From contig JAGGXR010000028.1 of assembly GCA_021162935.1 (NCBI GenBank), positions 1 to 64,000 on the forward strand: DNA of 64,000 bases, given 5' to 3'. The notes under the pieces were generated by a model. The model had not been told where the DNA came from and made no database searches. It saw only the letters and a list, made by a program, of their open reading frames with translations. Positions 54,244-63,353 of the stretch are shown piece by piece. How positions within the stretch are numbered: the first letter of the stretch is position 1; each line of letters starts with the position of its first letter. Origin of the DNA: Deltaproteobacteria bacterium. GTDB lineage: Bacteria > Myxococcota_A > Polyangia > HGW-17 > SLPX01. Position numbers and translations under genes: made by a program.

Positions 54244-55431
54244 ATGGTGATGGTGACGAAGAAGAGAAGGTCTGCGGGGCGTTTCTGCTCGGCATATACG
54301 GGCATGGTGATGCTGGCGGTCTGGGCGCTCGTGGTGGCGGGTTCATCGTCTTGTTCCGACGATTTGGGGGGAACGTCGAGTTCTTGTGAAGGGGTGGCCT
54401 GTTCGGGGCACGGTACCTGCCGTGTGACAGGCTCGGGGAGTGCTGTCTGTGACTGCCAGGGCGGCTACGAGGCCGTTGGTTTGTCCTGCATGTGGTCTGG
54501 GGACGCAGGAACGGGTGACGCAGGAACGGGTGATGCGGGAGCACATGACGGTGGGAAAGATGGTGCCGTGTCTTGTACACCAGAAAATTGCAGCCAGGGA
54601 TGCTGTGACGAAGACGGCTTGTGCCACACCGACGAGACGGATTGGCGCTGTGGACAGGGCGGCTCTACCTGTGCAAACTGTACGGCCTTGAATATGATTT
54701 GTGACTCGTTCGCCTCCCAGTGCGTGCCGGATCCAAACGGACTGAAATGGGTGCTGATTTCAGGCGGCACCTTCTCGATGGGAAGTAAGGATGGGCGCCT
54801 CAACGAAAGACCCGTGCACGATGTGACGGTGCCCACTTTCGTGTTGACCAAGTCGGAGGTGACGGTGACGCAGTACGGTCTGTGCGTGACCGCTGGGTCG
54901 TGCACGGAGCCGGGTACGGGAAATCCGTGCAACTGGAGCGATCCCAGTTACGATGACCATCCCGTCAACTGCGTGGACTGGAAGCAGGCTCGTGATTTTT
55001 GCGAGTGGGCAGGAGGCCGGCTGCCGACTGAGGCGGAGTGGGAGTATGCTGCGCGGTCTGGGGGGCAGCAGGGCAAAAAGTATCCTTGGGGCGACGAGGC
55101 TCCGACCACGATCTGCACGTATGCGGTGTGGAACCGCGGCTGCGGCACAGGACGATCGTGGCCAATCTGTAGTACGCCGGCGGGGAACACGGAAGACGGA
55201 CTCTGTGACATGGCGGGCAACGTGTGGGAGTGGGTCGCGGACTTCTACCACCAGACCTACCACGATGCTCCCATCGACGGCAGTGCGTGGATCAATCCGA
55301 TCACTCCCAACAGAGTTGCCCGTGGAGGCGGCTATATCGTAACGTATCCTGACACGTTGCGTACGGCCTATCGACTCGAGGCTGATCCGACCAGTCGAAA
55401 CGAGTCCATTGGGTTTCGCTGTGCAAGGTAG
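54244..55431 (+). CDS. Lipoprotein with EGF-like and SUMF1/FGE-like domains
   Basis: 395 residues from ATG 54244 (AAGGGAG upstream). A lipoprotein signal ends in AGSSSCSDD. An EGF-like module follows (CEGVACSGHGTCRV to CDCQGGYEAVGLSC), then a 5-residue DAGTG repeat (15-bp units at 54502 and 54517). The C-terminal 230 residues are a SUMF1 fold: FSMGSKDGRLNERPVHDV, GGRLPTEAEWEYAARSG, YPWGDEAP, GNVWEWVADF and IGFRCAR. The RGGS(F/W) site with catalytic Cys is ARGGGYIVTY here without Cys, so formylglycine synthesis is unlikely; a ligand-binding role is more probable. Confidence 0.85.
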   Translation: MVMVTKKRRSAGRFCSAYTGMVMLAVWALVVAGSSSCSDDLGGTSSSCEGVACSGHGTCRVTGSGSAVCDCQGGYEAVGLSCMWSGDAGTGDAGTGDAGAHDGGKDGAVSCTPENCSQGCCDEDGLCHTDETDWRCGQGGSTCANCTALNMICDSFASQCVPDPNGLKWVLISGGTFSMGSKDGRLNERPVHDVTVPTFVLTKSEVTVTQYGLCVTAGSCTEPGTGNPCNWSDPSYDDHPVNCVDWKQARDFCEWAGGRLPTEAEWEYAARSGGQQGKKYPWGDEAPTTICTYAVWNRGCGTGRSWPICSTPAGNTEDGLCDMAGNVWEWVADFYHQTYHDAPIDGSAWINPITPNRVARGGGYIVTYPDTLRTAYRLEADPTSRNESIGFRCAR

Positions 55432-55552
55432 CGCTCCGCATTGGGCATGACAGAGCTTGATCCCGATTGTGGCGGCCTTGCTGGATCAGTCGTGGTTTTT
55501 TCGTGGTTTTTTCGGCAATAACGCCGTTTCTTGGCCGTTGTCGGTCGTTTGG

Positions 55553-56791
55553 TCACTGATTCGAATCGAGGAGGCGGCGAAGCATGGCTTCGTTGGCATC
55601 GGCCTGTTGGGTGAGTTCCCGGTGGGCCTTTGCGATGTGGGCGGACAGGGACGTGCGTTCTCGCATGAGTTCGTCCGCCAGCGCCATGATCCGATTCGTG
55701 GGAAACGGAGCCATTGGGCTGCGGTAGAGGTCGACGGCGAATCGGTCCATTTTGATTCTGTTCATGAACCGTTCGCCCTTGGATGCGTAGCACAGGGCGA
55801 GCATGGGCGTATGCGCGATGGAGGCGAGGATGAGCGAATGCAGGGGGACGCCGACCAGGATGGTCGCCTGTCGCAGGTATTCGATGAGGCAACGGGCGGA
55901 GGTGGGACGCCGTAGGATGCGGATTCGTTCCGGCTGCTTCGTGGCCTGGGCCACCTGATCACAGAAGTCCGTGTCGTCGAAGGCCACGCGGCTTTTTTGT
56001 TGGGCAGGCAGGAGTAAGATTTGGAGGTGGTGTCGGTCGGCCACGTGATCGACGATTCGAGCAAGCTCATGGGTCAGGCGTTTGCGTTCGGCTTTGGCCT
56101 CGGCCGGGATCCCCAGGCCGAGCCGGCGCTTCACGAAGCCGGGTAGGATGGCGCCGGATCGATGGCCAAAGGATCGGACTGCAAAAACGGCATAGGGGCG
56201 ACTGAGATCGAGGCCGGTGGCTTCGAGTCCAGGCATCCAGGTGCAGTCGTTGGTGACGCCGAGCTGAAAGGCGGCGTCGGCGGTGAGCTGAATCGATGGC
56301 CGTTGGACGCCGTATCGAGCCAGGTACTCTTTGGATGGCTCATCCCGGACCGTGATGGCGGCTGCGCGATTCAGCACGAGTCTGGTCAACCGTCGCCCGG
56401 CGGGACTCGTCTCCTCTGGCCCTGAGACGCCGATGGCATAGCCGACAAAGGGACGACGGAGGATGGAGGATGCCAGGCCCGGTGCGAGGTTGAACAGCAG
56501 GTATGCTTTCGATGAGCGATCCTGGACGAGCTCTCCGCCGCCCAGGAGCACCAGATCGGCGCGGGCCAACTCAGAGGCGAATCGGGTGGCGCCTCCTGCA
56601 GTGAAAACGTCGAACGCCTGGATTCCGTACTGGCGTCTGGTTCCGTCCGGGTCGGATGAGAACGCTACGATGCGGCTCTGGGGATCGATGCGGCGGATGG
56701 TTGCGACCATGGATTCGAAGATCACGATGTCGCCCATGTTCGACTGGGCGCCGTCCATCTGTCCCCAAGAACACATGATGATATTGGCCAT
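55553..56791 (-). CDS. Polysaccharide pyruvyl transferase (CsaB-type)
   Basis: 412 residues from ATG 56791, favoured over 56818 because AAGGA lies 9 bases upstream. The N-terminus MANIIMCSWGQM is followed by NMGDIVIFESM, ADLVLLGGGELVQD and a second half with LVGVPLHSLILASIAHTPML, the pattern of PF04230 enzymes that transfer pyruvate from PEP to sugars. It lies at the 3' end of the glycan cluster, 71 bases after the epimerase gene. Confidence 0.85.
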   Translation of the reverse strand: MANIIMCSWGQMDGAQSNMGDIVIFESMVATIRRIDPQSRIVAFSSDPDGTRRQYGIQAFDVFTAGGATRFASELARADLVLLGGGELVQDRSSKAYLLFNLAPGLASSILRRPFVGYAIGVSGPEETSPAGRRLTRLVLNRAAAITVRDEPSKEYLARYGVQRPSIQLTADAAFQLGVTNDCTWMPGLEATGLDLSRPYAVFAVRSFGHRSGAILPGFVKRRLGLGIPAEAKAERKRLTHELARIVDHVADRHHLQILLLPAQQKSRVAFDDTDFCDQVAQATKQPERIRILRRPTSARCLIEYLRQATILVGVPLHSLILASIAHTPMLALCYASKGERFMNRIKMDRFAVDLYRSPMAPFPTNRIMALADELMRERTSLSAHIAKAHRELTQQADANEAMLRRLLDSNQ

Positions 56792-56862
56792 GGTTGTCGT
56801 TCCTTGTTCGATGCTCATACAGGGTGAGCGTCACGGCAAATATGGGCGCGGAGCCATGCGGC

Positions 56863-57855
56863 TCACCCGCTGGTTCGCTTGAGCAGACCATGTTGCTCGT
56901 ACCAGTCCACGGTTCGGGCGAGGCCGTCCTCGAGTTCCACCTGGGCCACGAATCCGAGGCGGTCGGCTGCTTTGCCTGTCGCAGTGCCATGGTCCATGGT
57001 GAGAAACTCGACCTGACTCCTGGTCAGCGGAGGGCAGCGACCCAGCATTCGGTCGAACAGGAATTCCGAAGCAAGGGCAGCGAGTCGGACAGGAGCAACA
57101 GGGACGTGGCGCAGGACCCGGCGGGCTCTGAGTGCCTTGGATGCCTGATCGGCGAATTCGGCGACCGTGACTGGGTTTGGGCCTGCGATGTTGAAGATTT
57201 CTCCGGCGGCCTTTGGGTGGTCCACGGCAATGGTGAAGGCTCGGGCCACATCGTCGACGTACGTGGGGCGCCAACAGGCCTTGCCGTCTCCTGGGATGAA
57301 GAAATGACCCTTCAGGATGGCGCGAAACAGGGAGAGGCGGCGGATATCTCCGGGGCCATAGACGAAATCGGGGCGCAGGACCACCACCTCCATGTCATCG
57401 GCCGCCTGGAGCACGAGACGTTCTGCGGCGACCTTCGAGGCTTCGTAGGCGCCTCGTGGTCGATAGGGGGCGGCCTCGTCCACGAGGCAGCCCGAAAAGC
57501 CGCAGACACCCGGAGTGCTCGCGTGGACGAAGCGATGGATGCGATGATGCCTGGCGGCAGCCAGGACGTTCTTCGTGCCCGTCTCGTTCACCGCGAAGAG
57601 ACCCTCACTCGTGACACGGAATCCACCGAGCCTTCCGGCGAGATGGATGACCACGTCCACACTTTCGAGCGCGACACGAAGGCTCGTGGGATCCGCCAGA
57701 TCGGCATGACGAAACGAAACCGCGTCGGGCAGCGCAGCCGAGTTGAATCGTTCTGCGCTTCGTCCCAACACCGTCACTGCGTGACCCATGGCCGCAAGGT
57801 CCCGCACCACGGCCTGTCCGATGAAACCGTATCCACCAGTGACTGCAATGTTCAT
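56863..57855 (-). CDS. NAD-dependent sugar epimerase/dehydratase
   Basis: 330 residues from ATG 57855, which overlaps the upstream methyltransferase stop (ATGA). Extended SDR fold: MNIAVTGGYGFIGQAVV, HLAGRLGG, HASTPGVCG and GAYEASKVAAE (Tyr-xxx-Lys), then VVLRPDFVYGPGD. It probably makes a nucleotide-sugar or modifies a polyprenyl-linked one; the substrate is not predictable. Confidence 0.88.
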   Translation of the reverse strand: MNIAVTGGYGFIGQAVVRDLAAMGHAVTVLGRSAERFNSAALPDAVSFRHADLADPTSLRVALESVDVVIHLAGRLGGFRVTSEGLFAVNETGTKNVLAAARHHRIHRFVHASTPGVCGFSGCLVDEAAPYRPRGAYEASKVAAERLVLQAADDMEVVVLRPDFVYGPGDIRRLSLFRAILKGHFFIPGDGKACWRPTYVDDVARAFTIAVDHPKAAGEIFNIAGPNPVTVAEFADQASKALRARRVLRHVPVAPVRLAALASEFLFDRMLGRCPPLTRSQVEFLTMDHGTATGKAADRLGFVAQVELEDGLARTVDWYEQHGLLKRTSG

Positions 57856-58616
57856 GGCTGCCACTCGTATTCGCGCATCGACCCGTGGTCGCGTTCTTTG
57901 CGTTCCAGGACGTAGAGCGCCTGGGTCGCCAGCAGATTGGGCCATAATTCGTTCATCCCGAAGGACGTGACGCCGCCGAAGCCCTTTGTGCTGACGACGC
58001 GGAATCCGATCCGGTCCGCCCAGAACAAGAAATCGCTCACCGACCAGAGGCTGAGGTGTTCACGGATGTGGAAAACCGTGGTTACGGGGAATTTACCGAA
58101 GAGGCCGAGACGGATGCGGTGCAGAACGAAGGCGACGTTGGGTATGGTTACGATGATGCGGCGACGGGCGATGGAACCGCAGCGCATCAGTACCGTCTCG
58201 GGATCGGACAGGTGTTCGAGTACTTCGCTCAGGACGATGAAGTCCACGGGATCGGTTGCATTGGGATCGAGGCTCATCACGTCTCTTTGTTCCACGTCGA
58301 AGCCTCTCGTCCTGGCAACCTGGACCGCCTCGGGAGACAGGTCGATACCCTTCAGGCTGCAGTTCGGTCGGCGTCCTCGAATGACATCGAGGAGGTCTCC
58401 CGATCCGCAGCCGATTTCGAGCACTGTCGAGCCGTCTTCGATTTCTTCGGCCACCGATTCCATCCGGCGTGCGATCCGGGCACGGCGTCTGGCCATGGTT
58501 GCATCGGTGCGTTGACGTTGTTCCCAGTAGTCGACCATGCTCGCATCGAGGGATTGGCGACGCATGGGCATGTCGCCAGCAACGAGATGGAGGATACGAG
58601 TCAGATGGTGGATCAT
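57852..58616 (-). CDS. SAM-dependent methyltransferase
   Basis: 254 residues. Class I methyltransferase motif VLEIGCGSGDLLDV, acidic residue in LKGIDLSPEAV, motif with PVDFIVLSEVLEHL and later IIVTIPNVAF. The N-terminus is basic and helical. In this cluster it may methylate a sugar or lipid-linked glycan. It starts 93 bases after the radical SAM gene. Confidence 0.85.
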   Translation of the reverse strand: MIHHLTRILHLVAGDMPMRRQSLDASMVDYWEQRQRTDATMARRRARIARRMESVAEEIEDGSTVLEIGCGSGDLLDVIRGRRPNCSLKGIDLSPEAVQVARTRGFDVEQRDVMSLDPNATDPVDFIVLSEVLEHLSDPETVLMRCGSIARRRIIVTIPNVAFVLHRIRLGLFGKFPVTTVFHIREHLSLWSVSDFLFWADRIGFRVVSTKGFGGVTSFGMNELWPNLLATQALYVLERKERDHGSMREYEWQP

Positions 58617-58709
58617 GTGGGCCTCTTGCTGTTTTGATTCGATTTCAGTCGATTCGATTTCACCGTTGTTTGCTTCGGCTTGGGAGTCCCTTGTTCCATG
58701 CGGTTTAGG

Positions 58710-59888
58710 CTACGGCCCCTCTCTGCCTTCCGCAGACGGTCGTTGCAAGAGGAATCGGGCGAAGTTGCGTGCGACCCTCGCCAAGCTCGGTGGATGGTAC
58801 AAGATGTTCGAGTAGGCCTGATTCGCCAGGGGGCATGCACAGCCGTCCGAAGCGATGAATCGACGTACCTCGCGTGCCTGGTGCGAGTGCCAGATGCGTT
58901 GGAAGTCCAGACCGGATTCTCGTAGACGCCCCATGGGTTTGTCGTAGCCCAATACGCAGCAGGGCCAGACTTCGCCGTCGTAGTTGATGTGGACGTTCGA
59001 GATCCCGGCGAAGCAGGGGATCACCTGCCTGGTCTCCCGAAGGATGCGGACCACCAGGTCATAGTATTCGAGGCGGAAGGACTCGGTCATTTTTGCGAGA
59101 GGACGTTTGGAACCGGTGTCCTCTCGGATGCGGCGCGAGAATTCCGCAATGAGCCGTTCATAGGTTGCTGCGTCGGGAGTGATGGGGTCTTCTTTGTTGA
59201 AGAATTCGGCTCGCTGTTCGGCGATTTCGTTTCGGTAGCTCTGGACACCGGCGGATCGGACGAACGCAGCGATTTCGTCCAGATGATCCAGGTTGAAGCG
59301 GGAGATGACCGTACCCAGTTCCAAGTGGAAATTGGGAAATCGAGCCTCGAGTTTCTTGAGCCCTTCGATCGTGGCCAGCAGGCGTTTCCAGTTGCCTGGA
59401 AATCCACGGATTTCGTCGTGACGTTCCCCGACCCCGTCGATGGATGGTTTGACCGTCAATGGAACCGCGGGGCAGGATTGCTCCATGATGGTCAGGATTC
59501 GTTCGGTGCCCTCGACCACGCGTTTCGTGGCAATGCCATTGGTGGGAATGTGTACGATGCCAGGCTTGAGATAATGGCAGGCCAACTCGATGATTTCCGG
59601 CAGGTCCTTGCGCAGGAATGGCTCGCCCCCGCTCACGTTGAAGAAGTAGATTCGGCCCATGCTGGCGAAGACCGTTTCGATCTCTTCGAGGGTGAGATCG
59701 TCGTTGGACCGTTCGGGATGTGCGGCGAACAATTCACCGATGCGACAGGTCTTGCATCGCGACTGGCAGGCGGCGGTGACCGAATAGGTGACGGTGACGG
59801 GATTGGGCGGTTCGATCCAGCCACGGCGAGCCGCGTGGTAGAGGGGACCTTTGATGAGGAGTTGCGAGAGCATGGCGCGGAGATTCAT
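58710..59888 (-). CDS. Radical SAM protein with SPASM-like C-terminus
   Basis: 392 residues from ATG 59888 (AAGGAG upstream). The iron-sulfur site is TAACQSRCKTC (CxxxCxxC), with NVSGGEPFLRKDLPEI for SAM binding and IPTNGIATKRVVEG. The C-terminal part carries CFAGISNVHINYDGEVWPCC and SDGCACPLANQAY, similar to SPASM auxiliary-cluster domains. Cluster members of this kind often modify sugars, lipids or peptides; which is unclear here. It sits between the GT4 gene and the methyltransferase. Confidence 0.88.
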   Translation of the reverse strand: MNLRAMLSQLLIKGPLYHAARRGWIEPPNPVTVTYSVTAACQSRCKTCRIGELFAAHPERSNDDLTLEEIETVFASMGRIYFFNVSGGEPFLRKDLPEIIELACHYLKPGIVHIPTNGIATKRVVEGTERILTIMEQSCPAVPLTVKPSIDGVGERHDEIRGFPGNWKRLLATIEGLKKLEARFPNFHLELGTVISRFNLDHLDEIAAFVRSAGVQSYRNEIAEQRAEFFNKEDPITPDAATYERLIAEFSRRIREDTGSKRPLAKMTESFRLEYYDLVVRILRETRQVIPCFAGISNVHINYDGEVWPCCVLGYDKPMGRLRESGLDFQRIWHSHQAREVRRFIASDGCACPLANQAYSNILYHPPSLARVARNFARFLLQRPSAEGREGP

Positions 59889-60033
59889 CGATTGCTCCTT
59901 CGGTGCTTTCCGATACCGGTTCGGTTCGGGGACGAATGGACCTGTACCGTCATGGCTTGGTCGTTGCAAGAACCATGGCCACGGCTGATCGGGCCTCGGG
60001 TGACCGAAGTTTCCGCCTGGAGTTGCGTTCGGC

Positions 60034-61239
60034 TCATTTCGTTTCACTTTGCATCCGACTCCCCGACCCAGTATCGAGCAGCTTGGAAGCCACCTGTTCG
60101 ATGGTGTCCACGAGTCGGTCCCATGAAAACTGTTCTTTGGTTTGCGCGACGCCACTGACGAGTCGGCCCCACTGATCCGGATCGAGGGCCCTTGTGATGG
60201 CTTGGGCCAAGGACTTCGAATCCTCTGCAGGAACGAGCAACCCGTTGGTCTCGTGTTGGACCGCTGTAGGAATACTGCCCACTCGCGTGGCCACCACGGG
60301 AAGGCCAGCTCCGAGTGCAAGTTGGACGGCTCCCGAGCCAGTTGCCGAACGGTAAGGCAGGACGACCAGATCCGCCGCATCGAAGACGGAGGGTAGTTCG
60401 GCGTTGGGCACATAGCGAAGGTCCATGTCCACGACCGCGTTCAGACCGTGTTCTGCAACGAGTCGACGGTACCGGCCTGCGTCCTGCCAGGCTTCTCCAA
60501 CCACTTTGAGCCGGGCCCCCGTCTGTCTGTGCACTTCAGGCATGGCCTCCAGCAGTACATCGAGCCCCTTGTAGGGCCGTACGAATCCAAAGAACAGGAT
60601 CTGGCGTGGATCGTGGGCCGTCCGATGGTCGGGGCTCGCCGCCTCACCTGGCAGGCCGTCCGATGCGGCCTGGCTGCCGGAGTCGGATGGGTTTGCGATT
60701 GCTTCGTATGAGGGATGGACCATGGTGGTCACGATGCGTCCTGGGAAGTGTTTTTCCAGGAAGACCTTCTCTTCTTCGGAATGACACAGAAACGCCGATC
60801 CCTGTTCGAGCACCAGACTCGTCACGAGATTCTTGAGACGGTTGGTTTCGTGCTCGTGTACGTTGTGGCAGAGAAAGATCACCGGAATCCTACTCATCAC
60901 CTTGAGGTACGAGGTGATGAGTAGGTACTGCGGTGCCCAGAAGATGACCCACCAGGGCAGGATCACCACGTCGACTCGTTCCGAGACGAGGCGTTTGGCT
61001 GTTTGGTACCAGGTCCAGGGATTCATGGAATCGAGGAGCGCCGAGGCCTGCAGGGGGCGGATGCCACCTTCTGATTCGTCTCGGTCGGATGGGCCTGGGT
61101 AGATCCATGTCGGGTACTGACGCTTGAAACTTACGAACACCACGTCGTGGCGCTTGCGCATGGCATGTTCCAGCAGGGTGGTGTGGGCTGCAATGCCGCC
61201 TCGAAAGGGAAAGGTTGGCCCCACCAGTCCGAATTTCAT
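60034..61239 (-). CDS. Glycosyltransferase family 4 (GT-B)
   Basis: 401 residues from ATG 61239, the first residue of the GT4-type start MKFGLVGPTFPFRGGIAAHT. The C-terminal half has ILFFGFVRPYKGLDVLLEAM, RLKVVGEAWQDAGRY, DAADLVVLPYRSATGSGAVQLALG and GLLVPAED, covering the nucleotide-sugar-binding EX7E-like region. It likely adds a hexose during glycan assembly. An embedded membrane-like segment (VVILPWWVIFWAPQYLLITSY) suggests tight membrane contact. Confidence 0.9.
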   Translation of the reverse strand: MKFGLVGPTFPFRGGIAAHTTLLEHAMRKRHDVVFVSFKRQYPTWIYPGPSDRDESEGGIRPLQASALLDSMNPWTWYQTAKRLVSERVDVVILPWWVIFWAPQYLLITSYLKVMSRIPVIFLCHNVHEHETNRLKNLVTSLVLEQGSAFLCHSEEEKVFLEKHFPGRIVTTMVHPSYEAIANPSDSGSQAASDGLPGEAASPDHRTAHDPRQILFFGFVRPYKGLDVLLEAMPEVHRQTGARLKVVGEAWQDAGRYRRLVAEHGLNAVVDMDLRYVPNAELPSVFDAADLVVLPYRSATGSGAVQLALGAGLPVVATRVGSIPTAVQHETNGLLVPAEDSKSLAQAITRALDPDQWGRLVSGVAQTKEQFSWDRLVDTIEQVASKLLDTGSGSRMQSETK

Positions 61240-61475
61240 GGCCGCTCCTATCGGTTGGGCCGGCGTTCCGAAGACGCCCCTTTGGGAACGCCCGACCCGA
61301 CGCAGCGCTGTCCTTCGCTGCCTCGTTTCAGGTTCGGATCTGCCTTCGTCGTGGCCAAGGTTCATCCGAAGCAGCAGATATTGTGGATGAAAAGGCGGAC
61401 GAAATCAACCAATCGGATGCCTGTCTCCTGGTTATCGCTTTTGTCGTCGTTTCCAGGTTCGTTTCGTTCCCAGGT

Positions 61476-61495
61476 TCGTTTCGTGCACGAAACGA
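61476..61495. promoter_or_regulatory. Perfect 20-bp palindrome between the sensor and GT4 genes
   Basis: TCGTTTCGTGCACGAAACGA is fully self-complementary. It is preceded by a 17-bp direct repeat (CCAGGTTCGTTTCGT at 61453 and 61470). In the 287-bp gap upstream of the GT4 gene it may be an operator for a dimeric regulator. Confidence 0.55.
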
Positions 61496-61526
61496 GCAAG
61501 ACCAAGAGTGATCATCGAATCACGCA

Positions 61527-62546
61527 TCATGACCCATGACCTCCTGTTGGACGGACTCCATGTTTCGGGTCCGTTCGGTCGACTGTCGATGGTCGTATGG
61601 TCCTGTGGCCAACCAGATCGGACACGAGCAAGAATCCAAAGAAGACTGAGGCGCCCAGCAGGAGTAGGAAGCTTGACGAGATGGTCCATCGTCCCGTCCA
61701 TCTGGCCCGAAGGGTAGCTGGTTCGAGGATGATGGTCCATGGGCCAGCGGGTCGGTCGGTCGGACAGGCATCACCCTGCTTCGATCCAGATACCTTGCAC
61801 GAACCATCCAGGATGGTCATGCGTGGCCCTACGATGGATCGTGCCTTGGATAGAAATGGGTCCAGAGAAGTCGTGGCGCCGACGTACCCCGTGACCCGGC
61901 CGTCGCGCCGGATGGGGGCCGCCCATTCGAGTGCAACGACGTGGTTCGCCTTGATTCGATAGAGTTGCAGAGGCAGGGCCCGGGACGTGACCAGTGCTCG
62001 ACGCTGGTCCGCTGGGTCCAGGACCACTGGCGGTTGTGGATTTTGCCCCAGGGGAAGATCGGCATCCACCATGGCCAGGATTCGTCCGTCTGGGTCAGCC
62101 ACCAGGATCGTCCGTACGGCGGGGTTGTGGGCGATGGTGCGTTCGAGTGCAACCGTCAAGGCCTCTTTGGGGTGGGCCTCCCATTGGCTGAACGTGTCCG
62201 CGAGTCGGCTCACGTCCGCCATGGTTCTGGCTCGCTTGTTCTGGAAATCCTCCACGAGCATCTTCGCCAGGGCCCGGTCTCCATGATTGTCCATGGAGAC
62301 GTGATGGGCCAACAGTCCTGCTGCGGCCAGCAGACAAATCAACCCCGCCGCCGCGACGCTGATCCGCCTGGTTTCACGTCCCTGGGTCGAAGAAGCTGGA
62401 GGAGACGCCCCCCTCATGGCCGCATCGCCGGAAGATCGATCGGTCACGTCGCCGGAAGATCGATCGGTCACGTCGCCGGAGGAGATGCTGCTCGTGGAAG
62501 CATGGGCTCCGTTGCCCTCGAAATCGGTATGCGGCTCACTCGTCAT
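61527..62546 (-). CDS. Membrane sensor-like protein with periplasmic ligand-binding domain and no output domain
   Basis: 339 residues. Ser/Asp-rich N-terminus with a repeated SSGDVTDR, first helix VAAAGLICLLAAAGLLAHHV, a periplasmic domain of about 200 residues with Cache/CHASE-like spacing (VSRLADTFSQW, RTILVADPDGRILAM, DQRRALVTSRALP, GRVTGYVGATTSLDP), then a second helix SSFLLLLGASVFFGFLLVSDL and a 24-residue cytoplasmic tail. No kinase, HAMP, cyclase or receiver follows, so it must signal through a partner or only bind ligand. Confidence 0.7.
   Translation of the reverse strand: MTSEPHTDFEGNGAHASTSSISSGDVTDRSSGDVTDRSSGDAAMRGASPPASSTQGRETRRISVAAAGLICLLAAAGLLAHHVSMDNHGDRALAKMLVEDFQNKRARTMADVSRLADTFSQWEAHPKEALTVALERTIAHNPAVRTILVADPDGRILAMVDADLPLGQNPQPPVVLDPADQRRALVTSRALPLQLYRIKANHVVALEWAAPIRRDGRVTGYVGATTSLDPFLSKARSIVGPRMTILDGSCKVSGSKQGDACPTDRPAGPWTIILEPATLRARWTGRWTISSSFLLLLGASVFFGFLLVSDLVGHRTIRPSTVDRTDPKHGVRPTGGHGS
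62425..62484. repeat. 24-bp tandem repeat near the start of the sensor gene
   Basis: Two perfect copies (62425-62448, 62449-62472) of TCGCCGGAAGATCGATCGGT plus CACG and a 12-base partial copy. It encodes the SSGDVTDR repeat of the sensor gene N-terminus. Confidence 0.9.
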
Positions 62547-62571
62547 TGCGTATCTGCCTTGGCTTCGTACG

Positions 62572-63309
62572 TCACTGGACGTTCTGTCCGCCCGGTTTTC
62601 TCGCTACCATGAGTTGGTTCACGAACAAGAGATTCGCCAGTGGGAACCGTTGGACCACGCCGTCCCACACTCTGGCCCAGGTCAAGGGAACGGGCAGGTG
62701 GAGGTAGGGTAGGAATCCCACCGGCGCCCACATGAACCGTCGGTACTCCACTGGATCCAGGTTCGCCTGGGCGCAGAGGCGACCGAAGACCTTCTTGCCC
62801 AAGTGGGACTCGTGCTGTTCGTCGCGCAGGAGGTGCAGTCTGGTGGAGACCTCGTCCCAAATGGGAATCGGACAGGTGGCCACCATGACGCCACCGGGGC
62901 GCAGCACGCGTGCCGTTTCCCGCATCGTTTCCACCGGAGCAGTGAGGTGCTCCAAGATGGCCAGAGCCGTCACCAGGTCTGCGGATTCGTCTGCGAGCGG
63001 CAGCCGGCTCACGTCTGCCGCCAACAGCCCGCTGTCGGCCGGCATGGCAGGCGCCATCTCGATCAACTCCCTGGATCGTTCGATACCCACGTTCACATTC
63101 GTGGGCAGGAGGCTGCGTGCCTCGATCAGGGCAAGACCTTCGGCGCTGCCCAGGTCCACCACGTCGTAGGGCGCCGGTCGCAGAAGGTGCCGTCGCGCCG
63201 TCTGCGCCGCCACGAGCGCCCGCATTTTGTACCGGAAAATGAGTTCAGGTTTCTTAAGACGTTCGACCCCGTATCGTCGGTCCAGGACGCCATCGTTGCT
63301 TGTGTTCAC
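62572..63309 (-). CDS. SAM-dependent methyltransferase
   Basis: 245 residues. Motif I VVDLGSAEGLALIEARS, then GIERSRELIEMAP, a motif near ADLVTALAILEHL and LRPGGVMVATCPIP. The C-terminal part (FLPYLHLPVPLTWARVWDG) has a hydrophobic region that may touch the membrane. Located upstream of the sensor gene in the glycan cluster. Confidence 0.85.
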   Translation of the reverse strand: MNTSNDGVLDRRYGVERLKKPELIFRYKMRALVAAQTARRHLLRPAPYDVVDLGSAEGLALIEARSLLPTNVNVGIERSRELIEMAPAMPADSGLLAADVSRLPLADESADLVTALAILEHLTAPVETMRETARVLRPGGVMVATCPIPIWDEVSTRLHLLRDEQHESHLGKKVFGRLCAQANLDPVEYRRFMWAPVGFLPYLHLPVPLTWARVWDGVVQRFPLANLLFVNQLMVARKPGGQNVQ

Positions 63310-63353
63310 GGCAGGACTCCTTACAACTCGAAACTCAGTTGAGGCCCACTCTA

